Of a DNA stretch of 64,000 nucleotides, positions 35,370 to 47,869 are shown one piece after another. Under the pieces are notes generated by a model. The model made no database searches. It worked only from the letters and a program-made list of their open reading frames with translations, and was not told the DNA's origin. Source of the stretch: Dermatemys mawii (Eukaryota > Chordata > Testudines > Dermatemydidae); assembly GCA_007922305.1 (NCBI GenBank), contig ML677466.1, positions 264,335-328,334 on the forward strand, read 5' to 3'. The position numbers and the translations under genes were made by a program. Each line of letters opens with the position of its first letter. The stretch's first letter is position 1.

Positions 35370-36525
35370 GGTGTGCTATTCTATACCTTAAGGGTGCATC
35401 CTGTAAACCCCTGCTCCCTTATTCCTCATTTATATTTAACTGTGGTCTTGCACATAAAGCATGTCATGTGAGCTATCAGGGGGAAGGCTATGAACTGCTG
35501 TAGCTCACTGTCCTATCTAAGGATGTCTATCGTTTGTGCATATGAAGTTCTGAGGATTGTGTTGTATGGTTGTCACTAAAACATTGTAAATTGGGAATCG
35601 GCCAGACATTAGCTCCCAGAGACAACAGCAAAGAAAATGACCAATACCCGGGTGGGGTGTCAATCAACCCATCCACAGCCATTGTCCAGGCAGGGAGCTA
35701 CAATTCAATGACTCACCTGCATGTGGCCACACCAGGGCAATTGCTCAACTTTGTCTGGACACTCAGCAATGCCCCCAGACATGCCTGGATGTGTGTTCTC
35801 CAAGCACATGGGACTGAGGGTATAAATCAGAATACAGGGGCCACGTGCTGGGCCTTTCTCCTGCGCCCACCGACACTGCAAGCAACAGCGACACCCTGAA
35901 GACTCCAACTGGGGGGACTGACCCAGGTTTCAAGGGTGACATCTGAGCACTATGAACTGCAGTATCCAGGGAGGTGAGAAAAACTGTTTAATTCAGATGT
36001 TCCCCAGTCTAATAGGGTTGAGAATTTAGACTGTGTGCTTATAATATATTTTATTTTATTTTATTTTGGTAACTCCTCTGACTTTTTGCCTCTTACTTAA
36101 TATCAGTTAATTTGTTTTACTGTTTATCTTTCCAGTGAATTTGTATGAAGTGTGTGGCAAATCTGCTCAGGTTTACAAAGGTGGTGTATGTCCACTCTCC
36201 ATTGATGAAGTGAGGAGCCAATTAATAAATGTGCACTGCTCATCTTGAGCGGTGCAAGACGGTGTATCCCTGAGGTACAGTGCTGAGAGCTGGGAGGATT
36301 TTGGCTGGTCCCTTTCCCCATGTGATTCCCAAGTGGCTCTGGGAGGATCATGCAATCCAGCTGGGTTTGGGCTCAACACTCAGTTGTGTTGAGTGATAAC
36401 AGCACCTGGAGGGGTTTGCTGCTGGTCACTAGCAAGGCATTGTGAGAGACAGCCCAGTCTGGAGAGTGTTCAAGGAGGCACAGTGGTCCAATGGTCCCAG
36501 GCTGCACCCTGGGGATCCCGTCCCG
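35370..36525 (+). mobile_element. LTR-like repeat, uninterrupted paralogue of 17219-18815
   Basis: Starts TGTGCTATTC, with a TATA-like element near 35820 and a (TTTTA)n run at 36047-36067. It lacks the 404-bp insertion, so it preserves the pre-insertion site at 35621. The right end merges with sequence shared (inverted) with 63690-64000. Confidence 0.5.
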
Positions 36526-36799
36526 GATGTCATCCAGGGTCTACATCTCCCTGCCATGCAGCCCCTTTTCCCTGGGGTTACAGGACAGGCTGGGGAGAAA
36601 GGAAGGATCCTTTTCCCTTTCAGTGATTTACAGCGGGATTAAGAAAAACTAACCTAGAACTAGTGTGTGACAAAGTCTGTAACTAACTCTCCATCTGCCT
36701 CCTTAACCCCCAAGCTGGAGGGCTCCCCGTCCCCTACCCAACTATAAGATACTGGGAAAATGGGGAAAATTAAACAGGTTGTGAACTTCAATGAGGTAC

Positions 36800-38110
36800 A
36801 AACCTCGATCAGAGGAGGTCCTGGATGACTGGAAAAAGGCAAATATAGTGCCCACATTTATAAAAGGGAAGAAGAGGAATCTGAGAACTGCAGCTGGGTT
36901 AGCTTCACCTCAGTCCCTGGAAATGACATAGAGCAGGAACTGAAATAAATCCATTTGGAGGAAAGAAAGGTGATCAGGAACAGTCAACATGGATTCACAA
37001 AGGTCAGATCATGCCTGACCATTTCTATGGCAAGATAACAGGCTCTGTGGATATGGGAAAAGGCGGTGATGTGATACATCTTGACTTTAGCAAAGCTTTT
37101 GATACAGTCTTCCACAGTATTCTTGCCGGCAGGTTAAAGAAGTATGGGCTGGATGAATGGACTATAAGGTAGATAGAAAACTGGCTAGATCACTGGGCTC
37201 AATAGGTAGTAATCAACCGGTATCAAGCGGACTTCCCCCAGGGTCGGTCCTGGGGCTGGTTTTGTTTGACATATTTATTAATGATCTGAATGATGGGATG
37301 GATTGTGCCCTCAGGAAGTTTTTAGATGACACTTACTTGGGGGATGGGGGAGATAGGTATGCTAGAGGGTAGGGATAGGGTCCAGAGTGACCTAGACAGA
37401 TTGGAGGACTGGAATACATCTGATGAGGTTCAACAATGACAAGTGCAGAATCTTTCACTTAGGATGGAAGAATCTTGAGCATGACAAGAGGCTGGGGACT
37501 GACTGGCTAAGCAGCAGATCTGCAGAAAAGGACCTGAGGATTACAGTGGATGAGAAGCTGGATATGAGTCAACAGTGTGCCCTTGTTGCCAAGAAGGCTA
37601 ATGGCATATCTGGCTGTGTTAGTAGGAGGAGTGCCAGCAGATTGAGGAAAGTGATTATTCCCCTCTCTTCAGCACTGGTAATGCCAAATCTGGAGTAATG
37701 CAGAGGGCAATGACAATGAGTAGGGGCTGGAGACATGACTTACGCGGAAAGGCTTAGTGAATTGAGCTTATTTAGTTTTCAGAAGAGAAGACTGAGGGGG
37801 TTCCAGAGAGGATGGAGCTTGGCTGTTCTCATTGGTGGCAGATGACAGAACAAGGAGTAATGGTGTCAAGTTGCAGAGGGGAAGGTTTAGGTTGGATATT
37901 AGGGGAAAAAAAACGTTTTCACTAGGAGGGTGGTGAAGCATTGGAATGGGTTCCCTAGGGAGTTGGTGGAATCTCCTTCCTTAGAGATTCTTAAGGTCGG
38001 GCTCGACAAATCCCTGGCTGGGATGATTTAGTTGGGAATTGATCCTGTCTGAGCAGGGAGTTGGACTAGATACCTCCCGAGGTCCCTTCTAAATCTGATA
38101 TTCTGTGATT
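36800..38110 (+). mobile_element. CR1 LINE, partial ORF2
   Basis: Begins at 'gaggtcctggatgactgg', passes the RT block (a 'gatacatcttgactttagc' motif; a degraded ADD box reading FLDDT near 37320) and a [17 protein letters not shown] stretch, and ends at a 'ttctgtgattctagg' tail. Several frameshifts. Confidence 0.85.
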
Positions 38111-38249
38111 CTAGGATTCTGTTAAACATGCCACTGCGCTGCCTCCACTCCCCAGCCTGGCTCCAAACTGCCACAGTGGGTCGCCCCCAGCCGGGATCCC
38201 CCCTTCCTGAGCTATCAGCCCCCTCAAGCACAGTCTGCCCCCCAAAATT

Positions 38250-38885
38250 TCCACATCTGCAAAGTGAGCTGGATAGGTTTATGGAGGGGATGGTAGAATG
38301 AGACTGATGACACTGGCGTATGGCCCATCTGCCATTGCTGGCAGCAAATATCTCCGATGGCTTCAAAAGATAAACACAATGCGTTGGGAAGAGTTAACAG
38401 AGATTTTGTAAGGGGAAATCCTGTCTCCTCAAGCTATTTGAATTCTTTACGGCATCAATAAGAAGGGTGATCCAGGGGTTCCATTGCACTTGGACTTTCA
38501 CAACCTTTGACAAGGTCCCACTCCAAAGGCTCTTAAGCAACGTAACCTGTCAGGGGATAAGAGGAAGGATCCCCTCGTGGATCAGTAACTGGTTAAAATA
38601 GAGGAAACAAAGGGTTTGGAATAAATGATCCATTTCCACAATGGAGTGAGGTAAACAGCGGGGTCTCCCAAGGGTCTGTACTGGGACCTGTGCTGTTCCA
38701 CACATTCCTTAATGATCCGGAAAAGGGAGTGAGCAGCGAAATGGCAAAGTTTGCAGAGGATACAATATTATTCAAGATAGTTAAGTGCAAAGGAGCCTGT
38801 GATCGGTTCCAGAGGGATCTCACAAAACTGGATGACTGGGCAACATTATCCACGGTGGCAAAATATTCCATTAGCACAGGGTAAG
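38250..38885 (+). mobile_element. Further CR1 LINE fragments
   Basis: 38250-38350 is a CR1 3' UTR piece. 38460-38885 covers mid RT ('caggggataagaggaagg', 'gggtctcccaagggtctgt', a degenerate FAED box near 38750). Inactive. Confidence 0.7.
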
Positions 38886-39111
38886 ACAGAGCTAATCGCA
38901 CACACACGATTCTATTCTCCCTCCTTCTGCCCCAGTGTTGTGGGGGACCAGAGAGCACGTATAAATGAGCCCCTCACCCACTGCTGCAGGCCACAGCACC
39001 CCCAATCCTCTCTCCCACCCAGCCACCCCCACTCATCCACCTGTGTAGGGAAAAGAGCGAGATTAGCCTGGGGAAACTGGGCTCATCCATGTGAAATGTG
39101 CCGTAAGGGAG

Positions 39112-39840
39112 TGTAGCAAAGTGGCGACTCACCCCTGTGGCACCTCCCGCTGGTCTGTCCGGGAATGAGCTCTTCCAGCGTCCGGAGCGCCCTCTGCAGG
39201 CTGGTGTCCCGCTTGCTGCTCGGCCCCATGTCCCTCCCTGGACCCCGGTGTCCTCTTTCCTGGGGTGCGGCACCCCTGCAGTACCCCCACAGTCTCACTG
39301 TGGGTCTCCCCTCCCTGGGGAACCCCCCATCTCCTATCCCCACCTTTCCTCAGTCTAGGCAACTGCCAGTCACCACTTGCCCCGTTCACTGGGGCAGACT
39401 GCAGTATCATTGCCATTCATCATTAGCAAGGAGGGTTTGGCCTGCTGCTTCTGCCTCTAGAGCCCTGGGCTGCCCCCTTGAAACCCCAGTACCCTTTGTT
39501 GGGCCGTTCCCTAGGCCCTGCAGCCTGGAGGTTTCCAGGACCGAGCTCCCCCAGCTCCTCTTGCCTTGCCCCAGCCCTGCACCACTCTAAGTACTTTGCT
39601 CAAGCTCCCAGCAGCCAGGCCTGTCTGCCTCTGTAGACAGGGGAGACTCTCTTTCTCTGCACTGTATCTCTTCCACCAAACTCTGGGTCCTTATATCAGG
39701 CCAGCTGGGCCCTAATTGATGCAGCCACAGCTGTGGCTGCTCTGCCCAATCAGGCTGGAGCTTGCTTGTTCTCAGCCACAACCCTTTCTTGGGTTGTTTT
39801 AAGCCCCTTTTAGCAGGAGTGGGGCAGCCGCCCCACTACA
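39112..39840. mobile_element. Solo LTR (729 bp) with perfect 5-bp TSD
   Basis: TGTAGCAAAG...CCCACTACA flanked by GGGAG on both sides (39107-39111 and 39841-39845). The uninterrupted site exists in copy B at about 10140-10170 ('gtgccagaagggagcc'). Same family as 6043-6767. Confidence 0.85.
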
Positions 39841-40235
39841 GGGAGACAGACATACGGTCGGTGGGATGCAGGCCTTGGCTACGGAATTGGGGACTGAGTC
39901 CGACAAAGCTGTGACCTGAGAAGGATTTAGGAGTTTGAGGCGGAAAGAAATTATCCCAAGATAACAAAGCAAGTTGGTTGCAGAACCAAGCCTAGAACCC
40001 TTCTCTCCCAATGTGCAACACAGTGCACCTCCTACTTGCCCAAGGCATGGTCCCCTAGGCTGCTGCTTTCTCTTGCCATTAAGAGTCCAGCTCACATGCA
40101 GCTTGTCACAGAGGAGATGCACACACTGTACTCTCTCTCTCTCATGGTGATTTTTACCTTTGTGCTTTCTTGTTTTTCTGTTTCCCTTCAATTTAGAGCA
40201 AGACTCATTCAGTCTGACTGTCTTTTGTGGCAGTG

Positions 40236-40413
40236 TCCATGCTGGCCACTGTGGATCTGCTGATCTCTACCACTATGGTGCCCAAGATGCTGGCTCTGTT
40301 CTGGTTTAGAGCAGGGGAAATTTCTTTTGTTGCTTGCCTGACCCAGATGTTTTTCATTGATGTCAGTTTTCTTGCTGAGTCGGCCATCCTGCTGACCGTG
40401 GCGTTTGATCGGT
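40236..40413 (+). pseudogene. Inverted OR coding fragment (TM2-TM3) in the 3' flank of OR D
   Basis: The plus strand encodes an uninterrupted OR segment from SMLATVDLLIST through ACLTQMFFIDVSF to LLTVAFDR. It sits inside duplicon 3' flank: 'tttgtggcagtg' precedes it and 'tgttgttctagcc' follows, matching continuous flank in copy B near 10690-10715. Its orientation is opposite to the rest of OR D. It covers the part just upstream of what remains on the minus strand, with an overlap of roughly a dozen bases around TTTGATCGG. Confidence 0.85.
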
Positions 40414-40669
40414 GTTGTTCTAGCCATACCAGTCCCAGGATATTAGAGAGACAAAGATGGGGAGGAGATATTTTTTATTGAACCAAATTCTGTTGACAAA
40501 AGAGACCAGCTTTCGAGCCAACACATGGTTAAGTAAGTACATGGTAAAAACACCCCCATAGTTCCAATGAAAACTGGGCTTTGATTTCGAAGTCCCAAAA
40601 CATTTTCCGGTGCCTCCTTCAGATGAGCAGGGAGTTTCTGCTGCAGCATAGATAATAAAGGTTGATCAC

Positions 40670-41223
40670 TCATTTCAGGATCGCTTTTGTTGTCACCCCA
40701 TAAATGATGGGGTTTAACATGGGGGGAATGAGCAGGTAGAGGTTGGCCAGTAGGTTAACAATATAACCTGAGATGATGTGCCCAAACCGATTTGCAAAAG
40801 AGGAGAAAAGGGCCGGTGTGTAGAACATCAGTATGACACAGAAGTGGGAGCCGCAGGCACGGAAAGCGTTCGTCTGGGCATCCGTGGAGGGGAGCCGGAA
40901 GAGGGCCCTGAGGATCAACCCATAAGACAATGAAATGAGCACTGCATCCAAAGCAATTACTAAAATAGCTACGGTTATGCCATGCCAGACGTTGACTGTG
41001 ATGTTGTTGCAGGCCAGACGTGCTATGGCCGGGTGCTCAAAATAGTTGTAAGGAAGGAGGTTGGTTCTGCAGAACTTCAGCCACTTCACGAGAAAGATGA
41101 CAGGGAAAATGATACAGAAACATCTTGCGAGAACTGCCAGACCCATCTTCCCGATCACAGACTTGGTCAGCACGGCCGTGTATCTCAGGGGGTTGCAGAT
41201 GGCAATGTACCGATCAAACTCCA
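40670..41223 (-). pseudogene. Olfactory receptor pseudogene, OR52-like (copy D, 5' half lost)
   Basis: Begins at EFDRYIAICNPLRY (end of TM3) and is open through TM4-TM7 (SLSYGLILRALF, ACGSHFCVILMFY, PMLNPIIYGVTTKAILK). It then meets TGA where copy B has an arginine codon. Everything upstream (start, TM1, TM2, most of TM3) is missing; CR1 sequence begins at about 41229. The missing TM2-TM3 region is represented inverted at 40236-40413. No promoter or acceptor remains, and the ATTAAA signal is mutated. Confidence 0.9.
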
Positions 41224-41228
41224 TGTTC

Positions 41229-41860
41229 ATCATCCACAGATGGTGTGGGAGAAGCTGAACTACTCAATGCTTTATTTGCCTTGGTCATCACAGTCAAGGG
41301 CAGCTCCCAGATTGCTACACTGGGCAACAGAGTATGGAGAGGAGGGGAGGAGCCCTCACTGGTAAAAGAACAGGTTAAGGGTTATTTAGAAAAGCTGGAC
41401 ATGCACAATTCCACGGGTCCAGATCTAATGCATCCGAGGGTGCTGAGGGAGTTGGCCATTATCTGTGAACATTGGTGGTCATCAGGGGAGGTCCTGGATG
41501 ACTGGAAAAAGGCAAAAATAGTGCCCATACTTTAAAAAGGGAAGAAAGAGAACCCGGGAAACTACACACCAATCTACCTCACCTCACTCCCCTGCACAAT
41601 CATGGCGCAGGTCTTCAAAGAATCCATTTTGAAGCACTTGGAGAAGAGAAAGGTGATCAGGAACAGTCAGCATTGATTCACCCAGGGTTGACCAACCTGA
41701 CACCCCTGTAGGATGAAATAATTGACTCTGTGGACGTGGGGAAAGCAGTGGATGTGATATATCTTGACTTTAGCAAACCTTTGACACAGTGTCCCACAGT
41801 ATTCTTATGAGCAAGTTAAAGAATATGGATAAGATGAATGGACTATAAGGTGGATAGGAA
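41229..41860 (+). mobile_element. CR1 LINE fragment replacing the 5' part of OR D
   Basis: Linker-to-RT region of CR1: 'gatggtgtgggagaagctga', 'ggtcctggatgactgg', 'gatatatcttgactttagc'. One open frame covers 41125-41535 but mixes OR antisense with CR1. Sister of 22135-22800. Confidence 0.8.
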
Positions 41861-42733
41861 GCAGTGACACAGAGAAGGATTTAGGAGTTTGCAAATCTTT
41901 ATGGAAGGTGCTGTAAAAAACCCCCAAGTTACTGGGTTCAATACAGGGGTGACTGAGTATAATTCCAGGGCCTGTGTTATTCAGGAGGTCAGACTGCTGT
42001 TTCTTCTGGCATTCAAGATTATGAATCCCATATTTGCTGTGGAGTGGGTTTGGGGGTCTGTGTCCTCTTGGGGTGGAGCTCCAGGTTAAGGAGACCCAGG
42101 ATGGCACAGTCAAAGCCACCCCAGCCCGGTTTCTGGGCTGTGTGTATGAGGACCATGCAATCCCTGCACTGCGTCCCTGAGGAGACTTGCTCTTGACTTA
42201 CATGCTGGCCCTAAAATGTGCTCACTTTGCCAATGAGGAGGAAAGAAACTCTGCCAAGGTGGCACAGCAGGTTGGTGGCAGAACCAGCACTAGAGCCCCT
42301 GTTTCCCAACATATAGCCCAGTACACTTCCAACTGGCCCATGTCATGGACTCCTTGGCTGCTGCTTTCAGTTACCATTAAGAGTCCAGCTTAGACACAGC
42401 TTGTCTCAGAAGAGATGCACACACTGTGCTCTTTCACAGAGTGACATTACATTTGTGTTTCTTGTTTTGTTGTTTCCCTTCTTCTTAGAACAAAGACTCA
42501 TTCTGTCTGGCTGCTTTTTGTGGAAGTGAGTGATTTTTTTGTAATCATGTCAGTCCCAGGCTATTAGGGAGACAAGGTGAGGAGGAAATAGCTTTCATTG
42601 GACCCAAATTCTGTTGCAGAGTGAGACCAGATCAGAGCTTACACAGTGTAAGTACATAGTAAAAACATCCCTATAGTTCAAATGAAAATGTGGCTATAAT
42701 TTCCAACTCCCAAGGCATTTTCTGTTGCCTGCT

Positions 42734-43696
42734 TTAGCTCACTTGGGAGCTTCTCCTGCAGCATGGATAAAACACCTTAATCACCCATTTCAGGATCTCT
42801 TTTGTTGTCACAGCATAAACAATGGGGTTTAACATAGGGGGGATGAGCACGTAGAGGTTTGCTAGTAGGTTTAGAATATAACCTGGGATGATGTGCCCAA
42901 ACCGATATGCAAAATAGGAGAAAACGGATGGTGTGTAGAACATCAGTATGACACAGACATGGGAACTGCAGGTTCGAAGAGCTTTGAGCCGGGCGTCTGT
43001 GGATGAGAGCTGAAAGACGGCCCTGAGGATCAACCCATAAGATACAGCAATGAGCACAGTATCCAAGCCGCTTGTGAAAATAGCCAAGACTACACCATAC
43101 CAGACATTGACTGTGACATCATCGCAGGACAGCCGGGATATGCTCATGTAGTCACAAAAGGTGTGAGGCAGGAGGTTGGTTTTGCAGAAATTCAGGTGCT
43201 TCACGATAAAGAGGAGAGGCAAAATTATACAGAAACTTCTTGTGACAACTGCCAGCCCTATCTTCCCGATCACAGACTTGGTCAGCACATTTGTGTATCT
43301 CAGGGGGTCGCAAATGGCAACATAGCGATCAAACGCCATGGCCAGCAGGATGGCCGACTCGGCAAGAAAACCGACATGGATGAAGAACATCTGGGTCAGG
43401 CAGGCAGCAAAAGAAATTTCCCCTGCTCTAAACCAGAATACAGCCAGCATCTTGGGCACCGTAGTGGTAGATAACAGCAGATCAGCAGTGGCCAGCATTG
43501 ACAGGAAAAGATACATGGGCTCATGGAGGCTTTGTTCTGTTACTATGATGAATAGTAGGAGAGAGTTCCCCAAAAGTGTCACAACGTACATCAGACAGAA
43601 GGGGATGGCGATCCAGACGTGAGACTCCTCTGTTCCTGGGATGCCGGTGAGGATGAAAGATACGATGTCAGAAACAGTGTGATTGTCAGCTGGCAT
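42734..43696 (-). CDS. Olfactory receptor, class I, OR52-like (copy E)
   Basis: Intact, 320 residues. NHT sequon at residues 5-7, TM1 about 29-52 with GN at 43-44, PMYLF at 60-64, ECL1 Cys99, DRY at 123-125, ECL2 cysteines 171, 181 and 191, SY at 219-220, KALRTC at 238-243 (followed by SSH where others have GSH), PMLNPIVY at 287-294. Start: the frame stays open upstream to 44050, but that stretch crosses the splice acceptor (exon 2 starts at 43730) and LTR-like intron sequence, so ATG at 43696 is chosen. It aligns with F and with C's original start. The poly(A) hexamer is mutated to ATTATA. Closest in sequence to copies C and F. Confidence 0.95.
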   Translation of the reverse strand: MPADNHTVSDIVSFILTGIPGTEESHVWIAIPFCLMYVVTLLGNSLLLFIIVTEQSLHEPMYLFLSMLATADLLLSTTTVPKMLAVFWFRAGEISFAACLTQMFFIHVGFLAESAILLAMAFDRYVAICDPLRYTNVLTKSVIGKIGLAVVTRSFCIILPLLFIVKHLNFCKTNLLPHTFCDYMSISRLSCDDVTVNVWYGVVLAIFTSGLDTVLIAVSYGLILRAVFQLSSTDARLKALRTCSSHVCVILMFYTPSVFSYFAYRFGHIIPGYILNLLANLYVLIPPMLNPIVYAVTTKEILKWVIKVFYPCCRRSSQVS

Positions 43697-43730
43697 CTTG
43701 TACCGTTGCTTAGATCTTCCATTCAGTTTC

Positions 43731-46594
43731 CTGTAAGTAACAGCAAAAGAGACAGTCAGTGAGAACTCAAGTGCCAGCTGGGACTGGAGTGCATTCGTTG
43801 GCAGTTTGACGGGTTTGCCTCGGGCTCCACCTGCAACTGCAGTTCCACTGAGCCCTCTCACCCACCAGGTTCTGCTCCCTCTCACGCTGTGACAAGCTGC
43901 AGACATGTTCCACATCTTACACTTACACCAGGATACACACAGGTAGGGACACAGCCGGCTGCAGTTACATGCAGGCTCTGACTGGTCACTCCCTGTCAAC
44001 CAACAACAGAGAGGCTGCAGACAAATTAACCACTGGCTTTCCAGATTCATACCCCCACCGGAGTATAAACCTAAAATGTTACCATCTTACACTGCACAGA
44101 GATCTGTACAGCGTAAACTCATAAAATTCTCTACTCCTTGAACGTGAAAAGAAATATACAACAGCCTTGGCCCTCCAGCTATGATTTTCCCATACACTTC
44201 ATTCCACCTCACTCATTTACATAAAGCAAAAACTAGTTTATTAACTACAAACGATAGATATTAAGTGATTATAGGTGAGAGCAAACTGATTAAAGCAGAT
44301 TACCTAGCAAATAAACAAAAACACAAACTAAGCCTAAGATGCTAAAAAGATAGGATATGCAATAGCAAATTCTCACCCTGGCACATGGTACAAGCAGTAT
44401 GGCAGATTCTCAAGATGCAAACTTCACTTGCTTTACAGCTTGCAATCCCCAGGCCTTTCATACACACATTACAAATCCCTTTAGCCTGGGTCCAGCACTT
44501 CCCTCGGTACAGTCTTTGTTCCTTGGGTGTTTCCAGGAATCTTCTAGTTTGGGGAGTGAGCAACAAAAAGAAGCCACTCCTGCTCGTATATAGCTTCAGC
44601 AGATGGTGGAAATCCTCCATTTCAAAGCTTGGTTCCCAGGCCAGTTTGTTGAAATTTACAGACGTCCCAAGATGGAGTTCAGAGTCACAGGGGCTAGTCA
44701 CATGTCTCTGCAGAGTGATAGCAGCCATTATCCATAGGCCGTCTAGAGTGTGGTCAGGAAGGCTCATTGGGTGGGAGATAAGTTTCTCCTAAGGCTTATT
44801 AGAATCATAGAATATTATTGTTGGAGGAGACCTCAGGAGGCCACCTAGGCCGCTCCCCTGCTCAAAGCAGGACCAATAGAAATGAAATCATCTCCTCCAG
44901 GACCTTGTTAAGCTGAGCCTTAAAAACCTCTAAGGATGGGGAGTCCATCACTTCCCTAGGGTACCCATTCCAGTGCTTCACCACCCTCCAAGTGAAATAG
45001 TGTTTTCTAATTTCAAAATTTGACCTCCCCCATTGCAACTTGAGACCATTGCTTCTTGTTCTGTCTTATACTATTATTTCCCCAAATGCTCATTGCCCAG
45101 AATAGTCCCTTCCCATCCAGCAAGCTAAACCAAAAACATCTTACTTAGTGGACGTTACGCATGTGTAACCACAATTGAAGTTCAGATACATAGTCAATAT
45201 TTATAACTTCAGATACAAAAAAAGTAAACACACACAAATAGGATAATCATATTCAGCAAATTAGAACTTTTCCAATGACACCTAACATGACTTATCTTGT
45301 ACAATACGCATCATAATTATATCATCATAATATCAGTGTGACTAATGTAGGGCGCAGTGTCACAGAGAAAATAAGAGATACCATGAGAAAGTTCAAGTGA
45401 CTGTACTTGTTGGTTGGGCCATGCATCCAGAAACACTCTCCTGCTCTGGAAGGTCTCCATTTCAAAAGAGGGAAGAGGGTTTGGATGGTTCTGGTCCCAG
45501 GTGAAGCAGGGTGGGCCCTCCTAGTGTTGCTATCCACAGCAGGATCTCTCCTCCACACATTTTGTACAGTTCACTCAGGGCTTATGCAGGGACTGTGAAA
45601 GTGAATTAAAACAGCCTTAAGAATCTCAAAGTCAGACTGTATCATCAGCTCGGATGAGAATCTGAAAATTCATATCAAATCTGTTTAGTATATGAAGGCT
45701 GGATTTTTGTTTAATTTGCTAAGTAAACTGCTTTAATCAGTTTCCTGTAATTTATAACCTCAGCTTGGTTACCCCATGTGTTCACGATCCTCTTCACATT
45801 GAGAGACAGGCAACTGGGTATTAAACACACATCCTGGCCAGATTGGACCAGGCAGGACGGTACTGCTCTGGGGCCCTAGGCTGGAAAGCTGGTGTTTAGA
45901 GAGCCTGTGTGTAATGGCAGCTGGGTGTGTGTCTACCTGTGTGAATGCTGGTGAAAGTGCAGGCTGGAGGGCTTTGCAGATTGTCACAGCTGTGCGGGGT
46001 GAGTGGGAGCTCAGGCTGGTGGATCAGCGGGCTCAGTGGTACCCCAGGTACAGGTGGCACCCCGGAGGAAACCCGTCAGAATCAGTATCAAAGGAGCCCT
46101 TATAATCAGTTGCTCCTGGGTTCTGCAGTTTGGACGTTTACAGCTACGCTCCTTAAAACCAGCTAATTTCTGCAACCGGAACAGACCCAGCCCTGGAGTC
46201 CTTGTGGGGTTAATGGAAGTGTTCCCTGAGTGAAGGGCTCGGAATTTGGGGTGCAGAATATTACAGGGTCTGAGTAGGTTTCCAATGAGGTTTACTCGGC
46301 ACAGTCACATAACCAAGAATGACCCAAACCAGAGCCCCCTGAATTCAACAGCAAGACCCCCAGTGACCTCCGTGGGAGTGGAATCAGGGTAACCTGACGA
46401 CCTCTTCATAACCCTAACCGTCAGCACAGTCACAGGAGTGTTTTCTCAGTGCCCGGCCCCCGTCCTGCCCCTGCAGTCAGAGTTACACTGTCCCCCACCC
46501 TCCGCAGTTCTATCCACCTCCAGCTCAATCATTTCCTGGGGTTCATGTGTTTCCATTCACCCCTTCACAGATTCCTTCCACGCAAACGACTCAC
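43731..46594 (-). other. Predicted intron of OR E, filled with repeats
   Basis: About 2.86 kb. OR-proximal LTR-like block in OR orientation (to about 45370, split by a CR1 tail), then the inverted related block (about 45600-46080). Donor GTGAGT (exon 1 ends at 46595); acceptor pyrimidine-rich then AG at 43731. Confidence 0.55.
44795..45125 (-). mobile_element. CR1 LINE 3' tail
   Basis: Same insertion as in the other duplicons. It carries 'atcatagaatatt' at the terminus and a degraded ORF2 end. Confidence 0.8.
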
Positions 46595-46805
46595 CAGGCT
46601 CCAGCCCCAGCTGGGGAGGAGGAATGTCTGCCCGTGACCCAGTCGGGGAGCTGCAGGCGGTGGGGAAACGGCACTGACCAGGGCTGAGGTACAGGGATAT
46701 TTATCCTGCTGCCCTGGGAATCCCAGCGGGGACTCAGAGCCAGCGGAGCCCCAGGGACCTGGCCTCTGTGATCAGCTCAGGTGGTGAAGAGCAGCAGAAA
46801 ATTAA
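46595..46805 (-). promoter_or_regulatory. Candidate OR E promoter and non-coding exon 1
   Basis: AATTAA (46800-46805), EBF-like TCCCAGGGCA (46710-46719), TATA-like GGATAAATATCC (46695-46706), donor CTG|GTGAGT with exon 1 ending at 46595. Confidence 0.6.
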
Positions 46806-47869
46806 CCCTTTCCTCCTCCCACTTGTTTGTTCTGATTATTTTTCTTTTTGTACATTATTTACTATGGTCCTTGTGACAAGGAGACCCCTGGCAAAGAGTT
46901 CCCTGTTCTTTGCAAACAGCTGTCACCTCGAGCCTGACAAACTCACTACATCTCACACACATCTTAGGGAACATTTACTCACAAACAGTAGCATGTAGGG
47001 TTTGTGCAGAAAGCTCGTATCTTGTCAAGCTTCCCAACCATTGCAAAAGGTACATCCAGATAATAGTTAAGGAATGACATATTGATATTGACAGTGTGAT
47101 TTATGGACTTGGAGTAGAAGTCCGTCACCAGGGCAGTGTGTTTTGGTGATGGCCATTGCAGGAGGGTGTCGTCACCCTGCCCTGGTTAGCCAGGGATGTA
47201 ATGGCAGGATCAGTTCTCCAGCCTATCTCCAGCCCAAGATTATCACTGGGAAACCATCCAAGACAACTTCAGTCCACACCACTTGGAGGTAAATGAAGCA
47301 ATATTACAACAGATGGGATTGCCCTACCTATAGATAGAGACAAGAGTTTGTTTCAGGATAACTCAGAGTGGGGAGAGGCCGCTGGATCCTTTCACTGAGG
47401 AGACATCTCGTGGTGTGGGAACGTTCTCATGAGAAATTGGATCCTGGAGTCAGAGGGTAATGAGGTTAATCACAGTCATGGGAGCTCCGAGAACCATCAC
47501 AGTTGTTCTCATACAGACTGTCTTTAGTCTCACTTAGTCCAGCCATCCTGAAAACCTATATGTTTGTGTACCATGTCATTGTACCTTCATCAGTACTAGG
47601 ATATTAGAGAGACAAGGTGGGGGAGGATATATCTTTTACTGTATTAACTTCTGTTGTCCTTTTCACCTTGAATGGTTCCTTCCAACAGGTGCGAACTTCT
47701 CATGCTAAACTATCTGTTCCCCCTTGTATTTAGCTGGGACATTCTGAGTATCTTTCTCAGACCTGAAGGGCTGCTCCAAGGAGCTTGAAAGCTTGTCTCC
47801 CTCCTCCAACAGAAGTTGGTCCAATACAATATATCATAATCATTCCGGGGTATATAATATAACGGATGG

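Larger units (their letters stand above)
39885..41229 (-). repeat. OR duplicon copy D, truncated
   Basis: Retains the 3' flank and the 3' half of the OR exon. The promoter, intron and 5' half of the exon are gone, replaced at about 41229 by a CR1 fragment. It shares extra left flank with copy B. Confidence 0.8.
41875..47500 (-). repeat. OR duplicon copy E
   Basis: Complete copy. The 3' flank includes a MIR-like piece (about 42225-42300). Upstream of the promoter the conserved block continues to about 47500 and then a foldback element (47510-47840). No further gene in 45130-46560 or 46810-47500. Confidence 0.85.

Noticed and set aside
43697..44050. N-terminal extension of OR E to 438 residues
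   Set aside because: The added stretch crosses a conserved splice acceptor into LTR-like intron sequence and is not open in the sister copies.
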